Positions 40,590-49,542 are shown, counted from the first letter of the stretch. The stretch: DNA of 64,000 nt from Oscillospiraceae bacterium (GCA_020025305.1 JAHHSG010000003.1:1-64000); one strand, 5' to 3'. Notes: generated by a model from the letters alone, not told the origin. Numbers and translations are program-made.

Positions 40590-41858
40590 TTACTTTTCCT
40601 CTGCAACGGCAGTATTCCCCTTGCCGGCAATAATCTTATCCAACCAATCCTTACCGTCGGCAAAGCGGGAGACGATATAGGTCACCACGTAGTCACCGGA
40701 AGCGTTGATCATGGTTGCGGGAGGATCCACCAGATTACCGATGGCCACCAGAATGGGGAAGGCCATTTCGATCTGCTGCGGGAAGAAGATGGAGCAAATG
40801 ATATACTCACCAATGTAGCCGCCTCCGGGAACACCGGACATACCCACGGAAGACAGCACCGCCACCAGCACAATGGGCACCAACTGGCTCCACTCCAGCG
40901 TCTGGCCAAACACACCCAGAACAAACGCAATCTTCAAAACACAGGAAAAGCAGGAGCCATCCATATGCATGGTAGCGCCCAGCGGAATGACCATCTCGGC
41001 CACGTCCTTGGAAATGCCGGTTTCCTCAGCCTCGGCCAGGTTGGTGGGAATGGTAGCTGCAGAGGAGCAGGTTCCCAAGGACACGATGGCGGGTTTACCA
41101 ACGTGCTTGAGCATGGTTCTAATGCCATGCTTCCCGCCGCCAAACCATGCAAACAAGGGGAATGCGGTGAAAATATAGACGAAGCACAGAGGATAGTACA
41201 CCATCATGGCGCGGCCGTAGGACTCAGTGATTGCAGAACCGTACGTAGCCATCAGGTCTCCAAAAATAGCGAAGAAAGCGATGGGTGCATAGTAGGTGAT
41301 GATATTAACGAACTTCATCATCACATCGGTCAGTGCGCTCAGACCTTTGGCAATGATGCCGTCGGGACCGCCGGCCAAATTAGTAGCAAAGCCGAACAGC
41401 ACAGAGAACACGATCAGGGGCAGCATAGCCTTGCGGCTCAGCAAACCCACGAAGTCACTGGAGGTAAAGAAGTTGACGATCATGTCGGTCATGGAAGCAT
41501 GTTCGCCAATCGCCTCCGTCTCAATGTTGGACCACGCAGACAGTACGGGTGGGAATATCTTCATCAGCACAAACATGATTACAGCGGCGATCGCACCGGT
41601 AATCACAAAGGTACCTACTGTGGTTCCCATAATCTTACCGGCACGTTTGCGGCTCTTGGTGCAGGCCACGGAACTGGAGATAGAGGCAAACACCATGGGG
41701 ACAACCACACAGAACATCATGTTAATAAAGATAGTTCCTAAAAATTTGATGCTCTTAGCTGCCTCCGGGAACTGCCAGCCGAAAATACAGCCCAGCACCA
41801 TGGAACCGAGCATAATTGCCAGGAACGCATAGTTTTTCATAACGGATTTTTTTTCCAT
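40590..41858 (-). CDS. dicarboxylate/amino acid:cation symporter (DAACS, GltP/SstT-like)
   Basis: This 422-residue transporter of the glutamate-transporter fold has about eight helices plus two hairpins. The serine-rich tip of hairpin 1 is SLGTCSSAATIPTNL, the helix 7 motif region is MHMDGSCFS (NMDGT in Na+-coupled relatives) and hairpin 2 contains GMSGVPGGGYIG. It takes up an anionic or neutral amino acid with a cation. It is 92 bp downstream of dapF in the presumed sigma-54 operon, so a diaminopimelate-like or D-amino acid is a reasonable cargo. The start ATG at 41858 follows AGGAGG. Confidence 0.9.
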   Translation of the reverse strand: MEKKSVMKNYAFLAIMLGSMVLGCIFGWQFPEAAKSIKFLGTIFINMMFCVVVPMVFASISSSVACTKSRKRAGKIMGTTVGTFVITGAIAAVIMFVLMKIFPPVLSAWSNIETEAIGEHASMTDMIVNFFTSSDFVGLLSRKAMLPLIVFSVLFGFATNLAGGPDGIIAKGLSALTDVMMKFVNIITYYAPIAFFAIFGDLMATYGSAITESYGRAMMVYYPLCFVYIFTAFPLFAWFGGGKHGIRTMLKHVGKPAIVSLGTCSSAATIPTNLAEAEETGISKDVAEMVIPLGATMHMDGSCFSCVLKIAFVLGVFGQTLEWSQLVPIVLVAVLSSVGMSGVPGGGYIGEYIICSIFFPQQIEMAFPILVAIGNLVDPPATMINASGDYVVTYIVSRFADGKDWLDKIIAGKGNTAVAEEK

Positions 41859-41950
41859 TGCTTTATTCCTCCTAACAGAATTGGTTGATTTTTTGGTTTT
41901 TTGCACGTTTCCCTGCTTATGTAAAGTCCTTTTGTGTACGTACAAACATT

Positions 41951-42793
41951 TTAATGAAGAATCAATTCCTCGTCTGTCACCTGCCCCTTCGCCACCACAT
42001 TGGTGGGGCCGATGAGATATAGATTTTCAATGACATCGCCCTTGCGGTCAATGTCGATGATCAGCTGTCCGCCGGTCATATTGACCCGGACATTGCGGCC
42101 GCTGACCTTCCCCTGCAATGTCAGCACCGTCACAAGCGAGCCGGTTCCCGTGCCGCAGGCGTAGGTGAAATCTTCCACGCCGCGCTCATAGGTACACTCC
42201 AGCACCTCGTCCTCGCCGGTGATCTCGTAGAAATTTACGTTGGCCCCCTTGGGGAAAGCAGGGTGATTGCGCACTTTACGCCCCAATGCAAAAAGCTCCT
42301 GCCGGGAATAGTCGGCAAGTCCGGAAATCGGAACTACGGCGTGTGGAATCCCGGGATGGCCCAGCTCCACATAAGAACACGCATATTCTTTGCCCTCCAC
42401 CTCTACCGGGTAATCCAGATGGATCACGGTGGGGTCATTGAGACGGACCTTATAGTGCCGCTCATCGATGCGCTGCCCAATGACCACGCCCGCGGTGGTT
42501 TCCACTCGCTGCACATCCCCAGCCAGCCCGATCTCATAACCATACCGGCAGATACAGCGGGCACCGTTGCCGCACATCTCCCCCATACTGCCATCCGAGT
42601 TGTAGAAAGCCATTCGGTAATCCGCATCTCCCTGCGCCCGCTCTACAAACATCATGCCATCGGCTCCGATGGACAGATGCCGCTCACAAAGCGTTTTGGC
42701 AATAGCACTGTATTGCGCCGCGGGGATTTCCCCCGCCATGTTGTTGATCACAACGAAGTCGTTCCCGGCTCCGTTCATTTTCCAAAAATCCAT
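41951..42793 (-). CDS. dapF: diaminopimelate epimerase
   Basis: This 280-residue PLP-independent racemase interconverts LL- and meso-diaminopimelate. It begins with the block KMNGAGNDF; the two catalytic cysteines are in EMCGNGARC and YACGTGTGS. It lacks nothing of the family core. Because it stands behind a sigma-54 promoter together with an amino acid symporter, it may serve use of an imported diamino acid rather than, or in addition to, lysine synthesis. DapF-like racemases acting on other amino acids are known, so specificity is not proven. Confidence 0.9.
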   Translation of the reverse strand: MDFWKMNGAGNDFVVINNMAGEIPAAQYSAIAKTLCERHLSIGADGMMFVERAQGDADYRMAFYNSDGSMGEMCGNGARCICRYGYEIGLAGDVQRVETTAGVVIGQRIDERHYKVRLNDPTVIHLDYPVEVEGKEYACSYVELGHPGIPHAVVPISGLADYSRQELFALGRKVRNHPAFPKGANVNFYEITGEDEVLECTYERGVEDFTYACGTGTGSLVTVLTLQGKVSGRNVRVNMTGGQLIIDIDRKGDVIENLYLIGPTNVVAKGQVTDEELILH

Positions 42794-42853
42794 AGCATCG
42801 CTTACTCCTTTCTATCACAACATTCATGAGCCAGACGCTCACTTCCTTATATA

Positions 42854-42869
42854 TGCGAATCTTGTGCCA
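42854..42869 (-). promoter_or_regulatory. sigma-54 promoter upstream of dapF
   Basis: On the minus strand TTGGCACAAGATTCGCAT matches the -24/-12 consensus TGGCAC-N5-TTGCW with one change in the -12 box (TCGCA), and the GG-GC spacing is correct. It lies about 60 bp before the dapF ATG. The neighbouring genes encode RpoN and a sigma-54 activator. Confidence 0.8.
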
Positions 42870-43011
42870 ATTACTTGTTGATAGCAAAATATTAGGAAAT
42901 CTCACAAAATATTTTGCCGTATTTTGACAGATCCATCTATATCTCTTCGTAAACCCGTTCTTGCTCCCCTATTCTTGAGAATATTTTCTTATGGCTTTCA
43001 TCATTTTAAAA

Positions 43012-43077
43012 AGAAAGTTCGGTTTTTAGAACTCCGATTCCTACTTTTAGAACCTCGTTCAAAAAACCGAACTTTCT
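43012..43077. promoter_or_regulatory. long inverted repeat with repeated TTTTAGAAC: terminator and probable activator sites
   Basis: AGAAAGTTCGGTTTTT (43012-43027) and AAAAACCGAACTTTCT (43062-43077) are perfect 16-bp arms. The right arm touches the stop of the activator gene and T residues follow on the minus strand, so it can terminate that gene. Between and within the arms TTTTAGAAC occurs at 43024-43032 and 43045-43053, 21 bp apart, with an inverted near-copy GTTCAAAAA at 43057-43065. These lie about 155-210 bp upstream of the sigma-54 promoter, the usual enhancer distance. Confidence 0.6.
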
Positions 43078-44891
43078 CAATGGATGTTGTATTCCTTCAG
43101 CTTGCCATAAAAGACCGTCTTGGAGAGTCCTAACCTCTCCATGGCTGCCCCACGATTACCGCCGCACTGCGCCAATGTCCGCTGGATAATCCGCTTTTCC
43201 TCTGCTTTGAGCTGTTCTTTCAGCGTCATGCGCACAGGCTCCTGCTCAAGATGAATGTGCTCTTCATAGATGATATCAGACGCTGAGAGCGCCACGGCAC
43301 GCTCCAGTACATTCTCCAACTCACGGATATTTCCCGGCCAGTCGTAGGAGAGCAGGCGGCTGAACGCCTCGCCGGAGAGACACTTATCCGGCATTCCATA
43401 CTTTTCACGAATCACATCCATCAAGTGGTTAATGAGGAAGTACACATCCTCTTGGCACTCCCGCAGCGGCGGCAGCTCCACCGTAAAAGCACTGAGGCGA
43501 TAGTAGAGATCCTGCCGAAAATGCCCTTCTTTCACCTCCTGCCGGAGGTTGCGGTTCGTAGCCGCCAAGATACGCACATCCACCGGGATCGTCTTTGTGG
43601 AACCCACACGGCAGAGCGTTTTATTCTGGATGATGCTCAAAAGTTTTGCTTGCATATGCAGCGGCACTTCACCGATCTCATCGAGGAAGATCGTACCTCC
43701 CTCCGCCTCTTCAAAGAAGCCCGCTTTGCCTTTGGGATTGGCGCCCGTAAAAGCCCCGCCCACATAGCCGAACATCTCGCTTTCAAAGAGGGTAGGGGTG
43801 ATTGTGGAGCAATCCACCATCACAAACGGCCCCCGCCGTGGCTGTACATCCACAATACTGCGGGCTAAGAAGGATTTCCCCGTACCGCTCTCTCCGGTAA
43901 TAAGAATATTGCAATCCAGCTGCGAAAGCCGATAAGCGTAACGCTTTACCTCCGCCATAACCGTGGAATTCCCGAACAGGGAGGTAAAGGCCCCACCATC
44001 GGTCAGCATATTCTGCTCGGCCTCCTTATACTTTCGCTCGGCGGCAGTAATGGCGGTATTTCGCTCTAAGATGGTGGTCTTGATATCCTCAAAGCGGCGG
44101 AACTTCACAATAGCACCGTTGCCATTTTCCTTGTCCGGCACCGGCAAAATACTGGCCATGAGGGCATACCCATTGATCTCATACTCTTGATCCTCATAAC
44201 GATCTGTCTCGCCGGAGAGCACCTCCTGCAAGTGCCGCTCAAAGCGCTCTCCTTCAAAAAACTCCCGGAAATAGTATCCCATCACTTCGATCTCGCCGCC
44301 GGGACTCTTGGCGCCAAAAGAGCCGCCGCGCAGCAAGTTGCCAGCCCCCTCCTTTCTGGCAGAATATCCCTTTTCCTGCCAGAATTTCACCTCACCGTTC
44401 CTGTGATCCAGCACCACCAACTGACAGATCGACATGAAATAGCTGATGGCATAGCGTACACCGTCTACAGTGACGGACGCCTCGCTGCCATCTACTGCCA
44501 CACGGATCGCCCGCCCCTGCCAGTTCACATCCAATTGCAGCGTAGAGGCATCCCTCCGCCGCAGCGCCTTATAGACGGGGCGCGGTGCCGTATCGTCTCG
44601 AAAGACACCCACCGCAGCCACCAGATCCCCTGGCTGAATCTTCTTATCGTGGATCCCCAGCACCGCCAAATCTTCCTGCTGCAGGCCGCCGTCATCGCTG
44701 CCCATGGCAGTGGTAGCCAGCATCACCAAATCCCCTGGCTCCAAACGCCCCGCATCGTGGGAATACTGGCTGTGATTAAAAAGGCCAAAGCGCTCTTTGG
44801 CTTGATGGTTCATATGGGTCACGATGCCCTCGTGGTCCAGTGTAAAAATAGCGTGGGAAGAACTATCCAACACACTCTCCAGAATATCCAC
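43077..44891 (-). CDS. sigma-54-dependent transcriptional activator (PAS-AAA+-Fis HTH)
   Basis: This is an activator of about 604 residues. The N-terminal half holds PAS-like sensor segments (LDSSSHAIFTLDHEGIVTHMN and a second one before residue 270). The AAA+ domain has Walker A GESGTGKS, the sigma-54 contact loop GAFTGA, Walker B GGTIFLDEIGE and the sensor WPGNIRELENVLERA. A Fis-type helix-turn-helix ends the protein (NRGAAMERLGLSKTVFYGKL). The start is uncertain: GTG at 44891 follows AAAGGGG, while a TTG at 44984 lies at a probable -35 box. It is divergent from rpoN and upstream of dapF, its likely target. Confidence 0.9.
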   Translation of the reverse strand: MDILESVLDSSSHAIFTLDHEGIVTHMNHQAKERFGLFNHSQYSHDAGRLEPGDLVMLATTAMGSDDGGLQQEDLAVLGIHDKKIQPGDLVAAVGVFRDDTAPRPVYKALRRRDASTLQLDVNWQGRAIRVAVDGSEASVTVDGVRYAISYFMSICQLVVLDHRNGEVKFWQEKGYSARKEGAGNLLRGGSFGAKSPGGEIEVMGYYFREFFEGERFERHLQEVLSGETDRYEDQEYEINGYALMASILPVPDKENGNGAIVKFRRFEDIKTTILERNTAITAAERKYKEAEQNMLTDGGAFTSLFGNSTVMAEVKRYAYRLSQLDCNILITGESGTGKSFLARSIVDVQPRRGPFVMVDCSTITPTLFESEMFGYVGGAFTGANPKGKAGFFEEAEGGTIFLDEIGEVPLHMQAKLLSIIQNKTLCRVGSTKTIPVDVRILAATNRNLRQEVKEGHFRQDLYYRLSAFTVELPPLRECQEDVYFLINHLMDVIREKYGMPDKCLSGEAFSRLLSYDWPGNIRELENVLERAVALSASDIIYEEHIHLEQEPVRMTLKEQLKAEEKRIIQRTLAQCGGNRGAAMERLGLSKTVFYGKLKEYNIH

Positions 44892-45021
44892 AGTACCCAC
44901 ACGCCCCTTTCTGCCTATTTCATTTTTTTCCCGGAACAATCCCAATAGATTGTTTATTTTATAATATCCCGCCGTTCTTTGCAAGGCTGCTGCTCCGGCA
45001 AGTGAAAATTTATTGGATCAC

Positions 45022-45051
45022 TTGGCATTATTCTGCTATATATGCTATAAT
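45022..45051 (+). promoter_or_regulatory. promoter of rpoN
   Basis: TTGGCA (45022-45027), an 18-bp spacer and TATAAT (45046-45051) stand 64 bp before the start codon. Confidence 0.65.
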
Positions 45052-45114
45052 AACCGTACTTTACAGCCCTTCTGCGGGGGCTAACTTCAAAACATGACAA
45101 AGGAGGGGAACAGC

Positions 45115-46476
45115 TTGGATATGATACTTTCACAAAAGATGGAACAAACCCTGTCCCCTCAGATGATCCAGACGCTTCAGGTCCTGCAGATGGGCTCCCA
45201 GGAGCTGTTGAACTACGTAGAGTCTGCCGCCCAAGAAAACCCGGTGCTGGAACTGGCAGATCCTCCCCGTGAGGACCAGAATCATCTGCTTGGGGAAGCC
45301 ACATGGTTGGAACGCGAGGGGCAGCCGCCTTACTTTCGCCAGGAGCGGCAGGATGCCGCGGATGAATTCCCCCGTGACTGCGGTGCTGTGGAGGAAGAGA
45401 GCGAAACATTGCAGGAGGTGTTGGTGGAGCAAATCATACCTATGCACCTCCCGCCGCAGCTCCACCGCGCCGCCATCCTTCTCATTGAAAGCCTTGACAG
45501 CGCCGGACGGTTGGACGAACCACTCTTTGATATTGCCGCAGCCACCGGCGTACCGGAGCCCCTTTTGGAGCAAGCGCTGCACCTTTTGCAGCAATTGGAT
45601 CCGGCTGGCATTGCCGGTCGCAATTTAGGAGAAACGCTTTGCTTGCAGCTGCGGCGTATCCACCACCCCTTGCAGCATATTGCCCTGGACATCGCCCGGA
45701 ACCATCTGGAGGATGTAGCCAGATTTCACTATGGCCTCATTGCCAAAAAGCTCCGCTGTTCTCTCTCCCAGGTGAAGGAGGCCTGTGATCTCATCCGCAC
45801 ACTGAATCCTCGACCGGCAGCCGCCTATGCGCCTATACAAAAGACCGTCTATCTGATCCCGGATGTAACGGTACTGCCCGGCCCCAACGGCCCTGAGCTA
45901 CAGTGCAACGACAGCTTTTTCCCCACGCTCCACATCAATGGTTACTACACCCGTATGCTGCGGGAGGACCCAAACAACGAAGAGGTACAGACTTACCTGG
46001 CCGGCAAGATACGACAAGCCAAGCAAGTCATCAAGGCAGTGGAACAGCGCCGCAGCACCCTGCTGCGCTGTGCGCAATACCTCCTCCACGCCCAGCAGGC
46101 TTTCTTTGAAAAAGGTCCCGGTCATCTTGTGCCTCTCACCTTGAGCGATGCGGCCCAAGCGTTGGACCTCCACGAGTCCACGGTCAGCCGTGCCATGCAG
46201 AATAAGTACCTGCAATGTACGTATGGTGCGTTCCCACTCTCTTATTTTTTCTCCCGCTCTGTAGGCAGCACCACTACCCAAGATACCTCCGCTGACAGCG
46301 CCAAAGCGCTCTTGAAAAAACTGATTGATGAAGAGGATCGGAGCAAGCCTCTCTCCGATCAAAAACTATGCACCATGATGGCACAGCGCGGCTGCGCCAT
46401 CTCCCGGCGCACCGTTGCCAAATACCGGGACGAGCTTGGTATCCCCAGCACGGCGGGACGCCGAACGGGCAAATGA
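45115..46476 (+). CDS. rpoN: RNA polymerase factor sigma-54
   Basis: This 453-residue sigma-54 has the Gln/Leu-rich activator-contact region at the N-terminus (LSQKMEQTLSPQMIQTLQVLQM). The core-binding domain follows, then a DNA-binding domain with SDAAQALDLHESTVSRA, and the RpoN box near the C-terminus reads ISRRTVAKYRDEL (consensus ARRTVAKYRE). The start is a TTG at 45115 with AAAGGAGG 8 bases upstream, or the ATG two codons later. rpoN next to a sigma-54 activator and a sigma-54 promoter makes a compact local system, though it may serve other operons. Confidence 0.95.
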   Translation: MDMILSQKMEQTLSPQMIQTLQVLQMGSQELLNYVESAAQENPVLELADPPREDQNHLLGEATWLEREGQPPYFRQERQDAADEFPRDCGAVEEESETLQEVLVEQIIPMHLPPQLHRAAILLIESLDSAGRLDEPLFDIAAATGVPEPLLEQALHLLQQLDPAGIAGRNLGETLCLQLRRIHHPLQHIALDIARNHLEDVARFHYGLIAKKLRCSLSQVKEACDLIRTLNPRPAAAYAPIQKTVYLIPDVTVLPGPNGPELQCNDSFFPTLHINGYYTRMLREDPNNEEVQTYLAGKIRQAKQVIKAVEQRRSTLLRCAQYLLHAQQAFFEKGPGHLVPLTLSDAAQALDLHESTVSRAMQNKYLQCTYGAFPLSYFFSRSVGSTTTQDTSADSAKALLKKLIDEEDRSKPLSDQKLCTMMAQRGCAISRRTVAKYRDELGIPSTAGRRTGK

Positions 46477-46577
46477 CAAGGATACGCTTCCACCATACTC
46501 AGTAAAATCCCTTGCACGGCATCTATGCAGCGTGTTCCTTTTGCAGGCAGCAGCAGCAAAGAAAACAGGATAAAGTA

Positions 46578-46618
46578 AAAGGGTCTGCCGTCTGTTTTGC
46601 CCAGACGGCAGACCCTTT
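46578..46618 (+). terminator. terminator of rpoN
   Basis: AAAGGGTCTGCCGTCTG and CAGACGGCAGACCCTTT form a long perfect stem, with T following. Between it and the isochorismatase stop at 46724 nothing is seen. Confidence 0.88.
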
Positions 46619-46723
46619 CCGTTGTTTGAACCGTTTTTCATGAAAATTCCAACGTTGGGAGAACGCTGCACAATTTTCCTTCCCGCCCCAACATCCGGGC
46701 GGAAGCAAACTTTTCTGCAGCTT

Positions 46724-47377
46724 TCACTCAACGCTCTCAGGCACAGGCCAATCCGCTGCCCTCATGGCTTGGCGTATGGATGCTGCCGTATCCTCCAGAC
46801 CATGGAAGTCTGCAAACTCCCGCTCCGTCATCAATACAGCGCCCACCCGCTCCATGTCTTCCAGATTCACACGCTGGATTTCCTCCGTTTGGGAAGAACA
46901 ACAGTCCGTCAGCACTGCCACATGATAATCCAATGCAATGGCATCATAGGCGGTGGTGCGGACACAATTGGGCGTGGTAGTCCCTGCCAGTACCACGGTG
47001 CGAATATCCAAGCGGCGCAGAATCAAGTCCAACTCCGTACCAAAAAAGCCGCTCCAACGGGGCTTAGTTATTATATAATCTCCCGGTTGGGGCTGCAGAC
47101 CCTCGGCCCACTCCATGCCCTTCGTACCGGGGGCCATCTGTCGTCCTCCCTGCTGCCAGTCTGCATAGCGGGTCATCTCCACATCGCTGCCATCGGCGCG
47201 ATAAATGCGGCGAATCCAAATCACGGGCATTCCTTTTTCCCGCGCCATCTCCATCGTACGTACGCAGGCAGGTACGGTAGCCGCAGCGCCCGCAATACAG
47301 TGAATAGAGTCCTGATCCACAAACCCCCGCTGCATATCAATGATGATATAGGCAGCGCGTGACACATTTTTCTTCAT
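46724..47377 (-). CDS. isochorismatase-like cysteine hydrolase
   Basis: This 217-residue Rossmann-like hydrolase has the full triad: Asp14 in IIDMQ, a Lys in TKPRWSGFFGT and a Cys in GTTTPNCVRTTA, with the cis-peptide region before the Cys. Family members hydrolyse nicotinamide, carbamoyl-amino compounds, biuret or isochorismate. The absence of a carrier domain or siderophore genes argues against isochorismate. It follows lexA by 11 bp and is most likely in the lexA transcript. Confidence 0.85.
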   Translation of the reverse strand: MKKNVSRAAYIIIDMQRGFVDQDSIHCIAGAAATVPACVRTMEMAREKGMPVIWIRRIYRADGSDVEMTRYADWQQGGRQMAPGTKGMEWAEGLQPQPGDYIITKPRWSGFFGTELDLILRRLDIRTVVLAGTTTPNCVRTTAYDAIALDYHVAVLTDCCSSQTEEIQRVNLEDMERVGAVLMTEREFADFHGLEDTAASIRQAMRAADWPVPESVE

Positions 47378-47388
47378 TTCCCCACCCC

Positions 47389-47985
47389 TTAATATCGGCG
47401 AATGACCGCCGTCACCTTGCCCATAATCCGTGCCTGGCGGCCATCAATGGGACTGTAGTTCTCATTCTCCGGTAAAAGCCAGACCTCACGGCCCCGACGG
47501 GAAAGCCGCTTGACTGTGGCCTCTTCACCCAGCAGAGCCACCACAATCTCGCCGTTGTTGGCCTCCGTCTGCTGGCGCACCACCACCAAATCATCCGGGA
47601 GGATTCCGGCGTTGATCATGGAATCACCCCGCACACGCAGCGCAAAGAATTCACCGCTGTGTCCACCGGTATCGAAGGTCAAATAGTCTTCCACACACTC
47701 CTGTGCCAAAATCGGTGTACCCGCCGCCACATTGCCTACAATGGGAATCTGGTTTTCCTGCGCTTCCTGGATTGCACTGGTCAGCGTGATGGTGCGGCCC
47801 TTACCGGCTTTCCTGTCAATCACTCCCAGTTCCTCCAGATGCTTGAGGTGGAAATGCACCGTGGAGGGAGATTTCAACCCCACCGCATCACCAATCTCCC
47901 GTACGGAGGGGGGATAGCCCTTGGTCTGAATGGTCTGGGCAATATAGTCGTATATCTGCTGCTGCATCTTTGAGAGCGTAACCAT
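47389..47985 (-). CDS. lexA: LexA SOS repressor
   Basis: This 198-residue repressor has an N-terminal winged helix (residues 1-65) and a C-terminal self-cleaving protease. The cleavage bond is Ala88-Gly89 in NVAAGTP, with Ser122 (GDSMINAGI) and Lys159 (EEATVKR) as the catalytic dyad. The start follows AGGAGAGA. A degenerate LexA box GCAAC-GTTT-GTTCT (48059-48072) lies about 75 bp upstream, so self-control is plausible. Confidence 0.96.
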   Translation of the reverse strand: MVTLSKMQQQIYDYIAQTIQTKGYPPSVREIGDAVGLKSPSTVHFHLKHLEELGVIDRKAGKGRTITLTSAIQEAQENQIPIVGNVAAGTPILAQECVEDYLTFDTGGHSGEFFALRVRGDSMINAGILPDDLVVVRQQTEANNGEIVVALLGEEATVKRLSRRGREVWLLPENENYSPIDGRQARIMGKVTAVIRRY

Positions 47986-48058
47986 GCCGTGTCTCTCCTT
48001 TATTCATCCCTTCGGACGATTATATTTAGCAATATCATATCATAGGTCGGGGCAAATT

Positions 48059-48072
48059 GCAACGTTTGTTCT
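48059..48072. promoter_or_regulatory. lexA: weak LexA-box candidate
   Basis: GCAACGTTTGTTCT resembles the Gram-positive box CGAAC-N4-GTTCG, with one good half (GTTC) and one poor half. It stands between lexA and secG. Confidence 0.3.
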
Positions 48073-48126
48073 ATTTCTATTTTCGCAAATCTGTACGTTT
48101 TTCCTGCAAATCAGCCGGATTTTCTC

Positions 48127-48155
48127 TTGTAATCGCCTATCACATGTGGTATAAT
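48127..48155 (+). promoter_or_regulatory. promoter of secG
   Basis: TTGTAA (48127-48132), a 17-bp spacer and TATAAT (48150-48155) with the extended -10 TGG just before. Confidence 0.8.
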
Positions 48156-48219
48156 TTTTTGTACTTTGAGAAATATGTCCACTGACGGACACGGAATACA
48201 TTTTGGAGGATAATCCGTT

Positions 48220-48462
48220 ATGATGCTTTTTGTTACGATCCTGCAACTGTTGATTGCGCTGATGTTGGTACTCATGATCCTGTTTCAGTCCGGTAAGAGC
48301 CAGGGCCTCAGCGGCGCTATCGGCGGTATTGCCGACTCTTATATGGCCAAGTCCAAGGCTAAGTCTATGGATGCCAAGCTGGCGAAGGCCACCAAATGGG
48401 TAGGTGCTTTGTTTGTTGTATTGACGCTGGTACTCAACTGCATGGTTGCTGCCAACATGTAA
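48220..48462 (+). CDS. secG: preprotein translocase subunit SecG
   Basis: This 80-residue protein has two membrane helices (about 2-22 and 60-78) joined by the conserved loop FQSGKSQGLSGAIGG. It assists the SecYE channel. GGAGG precedes the ATG at 48220; a second ATG follows directly. It is monocistronic. Confidence 0.94.
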   Translation: MMLFVTILQLLIALMLVLMILFQSGKSQGLSGAIGGIADSYMAKSKAKSMDAKLAKATKWVGALFVVLTLVLNCMVAANM

Positions 48463-48544
48463 TTGCTGATTAAAAAGAGTCCAATCCTTGCACTTACCTC
48501 TCAAATCAGCATATCTCTCATGAAAACTGTTTATACGACCGAAA

Positions 48545-48579
48545 GGGCTTGTTATCTGTGCAAAGCAGATAACAAGCCC
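48545..48579 (+). terminator. terminator of secG
   Basis: GGGCTTGTTATCTG and CAGATAACAAGCCC pair around a 7-base loop, followed by TTGCTCTTTTC. The rest of 48463-48802 has no gene; it holds an imperfect direct repeat CCGTGCTCTCTCCT / CCGTGATCTCTCCT (48673-48686 and 48698-48711). Confidence 0.85.
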
Positions 48580-48802
48580 TTGCTCTTTTCTTTGATTCAT
48601 TTGTGGTCGTCTATTTCTCAGCAGGTTTTGCTTGGGAGCATTCCACAGGAACCATTGCTTTCATAAAAAGAGCCGTGCTCTCTCCTTTGCAAAAGGTCCG
48701 TGATCTCTCCTCTGCCACGCCCCTATGGATCGCTGTCCGTTTAGGTGGTAATCGGCGGCTTAACAAATAGGGTGCAGTTCAAATTGCAGTTCCGGCACTC
48801 TT

Positions 48803-49510
48803 TTATTTAATTTTCCGGTACACCTTTCCCGGCACCGCCTCTGCCCCTTTGCGGGCCAACAGCTCTTCCACCGTCATAAATTCCACCCCTTGGGCCTGCA
48901 GCTGATCTATTGCCTGCAGTGCCGCTGCAACACTGGTGTCATAGCAGTCATGCAGCAGAATGATACCGCCGTCTTCCACATGATCCATAATATGCCGCAC
49001 TACCTGCTCCGTATTGCGGCACTCCCAGTCCTTAGGATCCACTGACCAACAGACCACCGGCGTATGCCACGTCTCACGCACAGTATCACTCAAGGAGCCG
49101 TAGGGTGGCCGCACCCAGTATTCCCCCGGTCCCAGCACACTGCGCAATGCCAAATCACAGCTTTGCAGTTCCTGCAGCGCCTCGCCATCACTGCATTCTT
49201 CCAAAAGATGATGGGAATAGCTATGGTTGCCAATCTGATGCCCCTCTCTGGCCATGCGGCGCACCAGTGGCGCTTGCTCCCCTACTTGCTCGCCCACCAA
49301 AAAGAAAGTGGCGCGCACCCCGCGATCCCGCAGGCCGTCCAGCAGCTGTGGGGTATACTTGGCGGACGGGCCGTCATCGAAGGTCAGTGCCATGGCAATG
49401 GGGGGCTTTTCCGCTGCAACCTGCTGCTGTGTACTATCGAGACTTTTCTGCTGACCCGCTGCCCCCAGCAACAGCACTGTCAGGAGCAGCAGGATCGTCC
49501 ATTTCTTCAT
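48803..49510 (-). CDS. polysaccharide deacetylase (NodB domain), exported
   Basis: This 235-residue protein has an N-terminal signal or anchor helix (4-18) and a NodB domain. The metal-binding aspartates are in TFDDGP (45-46), the two histidines in HSYSHH (96 and 100), and the catalytic-groove blocks RPPYG and IILLHD follow. It would deacetylate peptidoglycan or another polysaccharide outside the cell, for lysozyme resistance or sporulation. Substrate is not evident. It stands in its own transcript. Confidence 0.9.
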   Translation of the reverse strand: MKKWTILLLLTVLLLGAAGQQKSLDSTQQQVAAEKPPIAMALTFDDGPSAKYTPQLLDGLRDRGVRATFFLVGEQVGEQAPLVRRMAREGHQIGNHSYSHHLLEECSDGEALQELQSCDLALRSVLGPGEYWVRPPYGSLSDTVRETWHTPVVCWSVDPKDWECRNTEQVVRHIMDHVEDGGIILLHDCYDTSVAAALQAIDQLQAQGVEFMTVEELLARKGAEAVPGKVYRKIK

Positions 49511-49542
49511 ACAATCACCCCTTCATTCTATGCGTCCACATA

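Noticed and set aside
48673..48711. Imperfect 14-bp direct repeat downstream of secG
   Set aside because: Only two copies, CT-rich, and no nearby gene whose control it would explain; likely chance.
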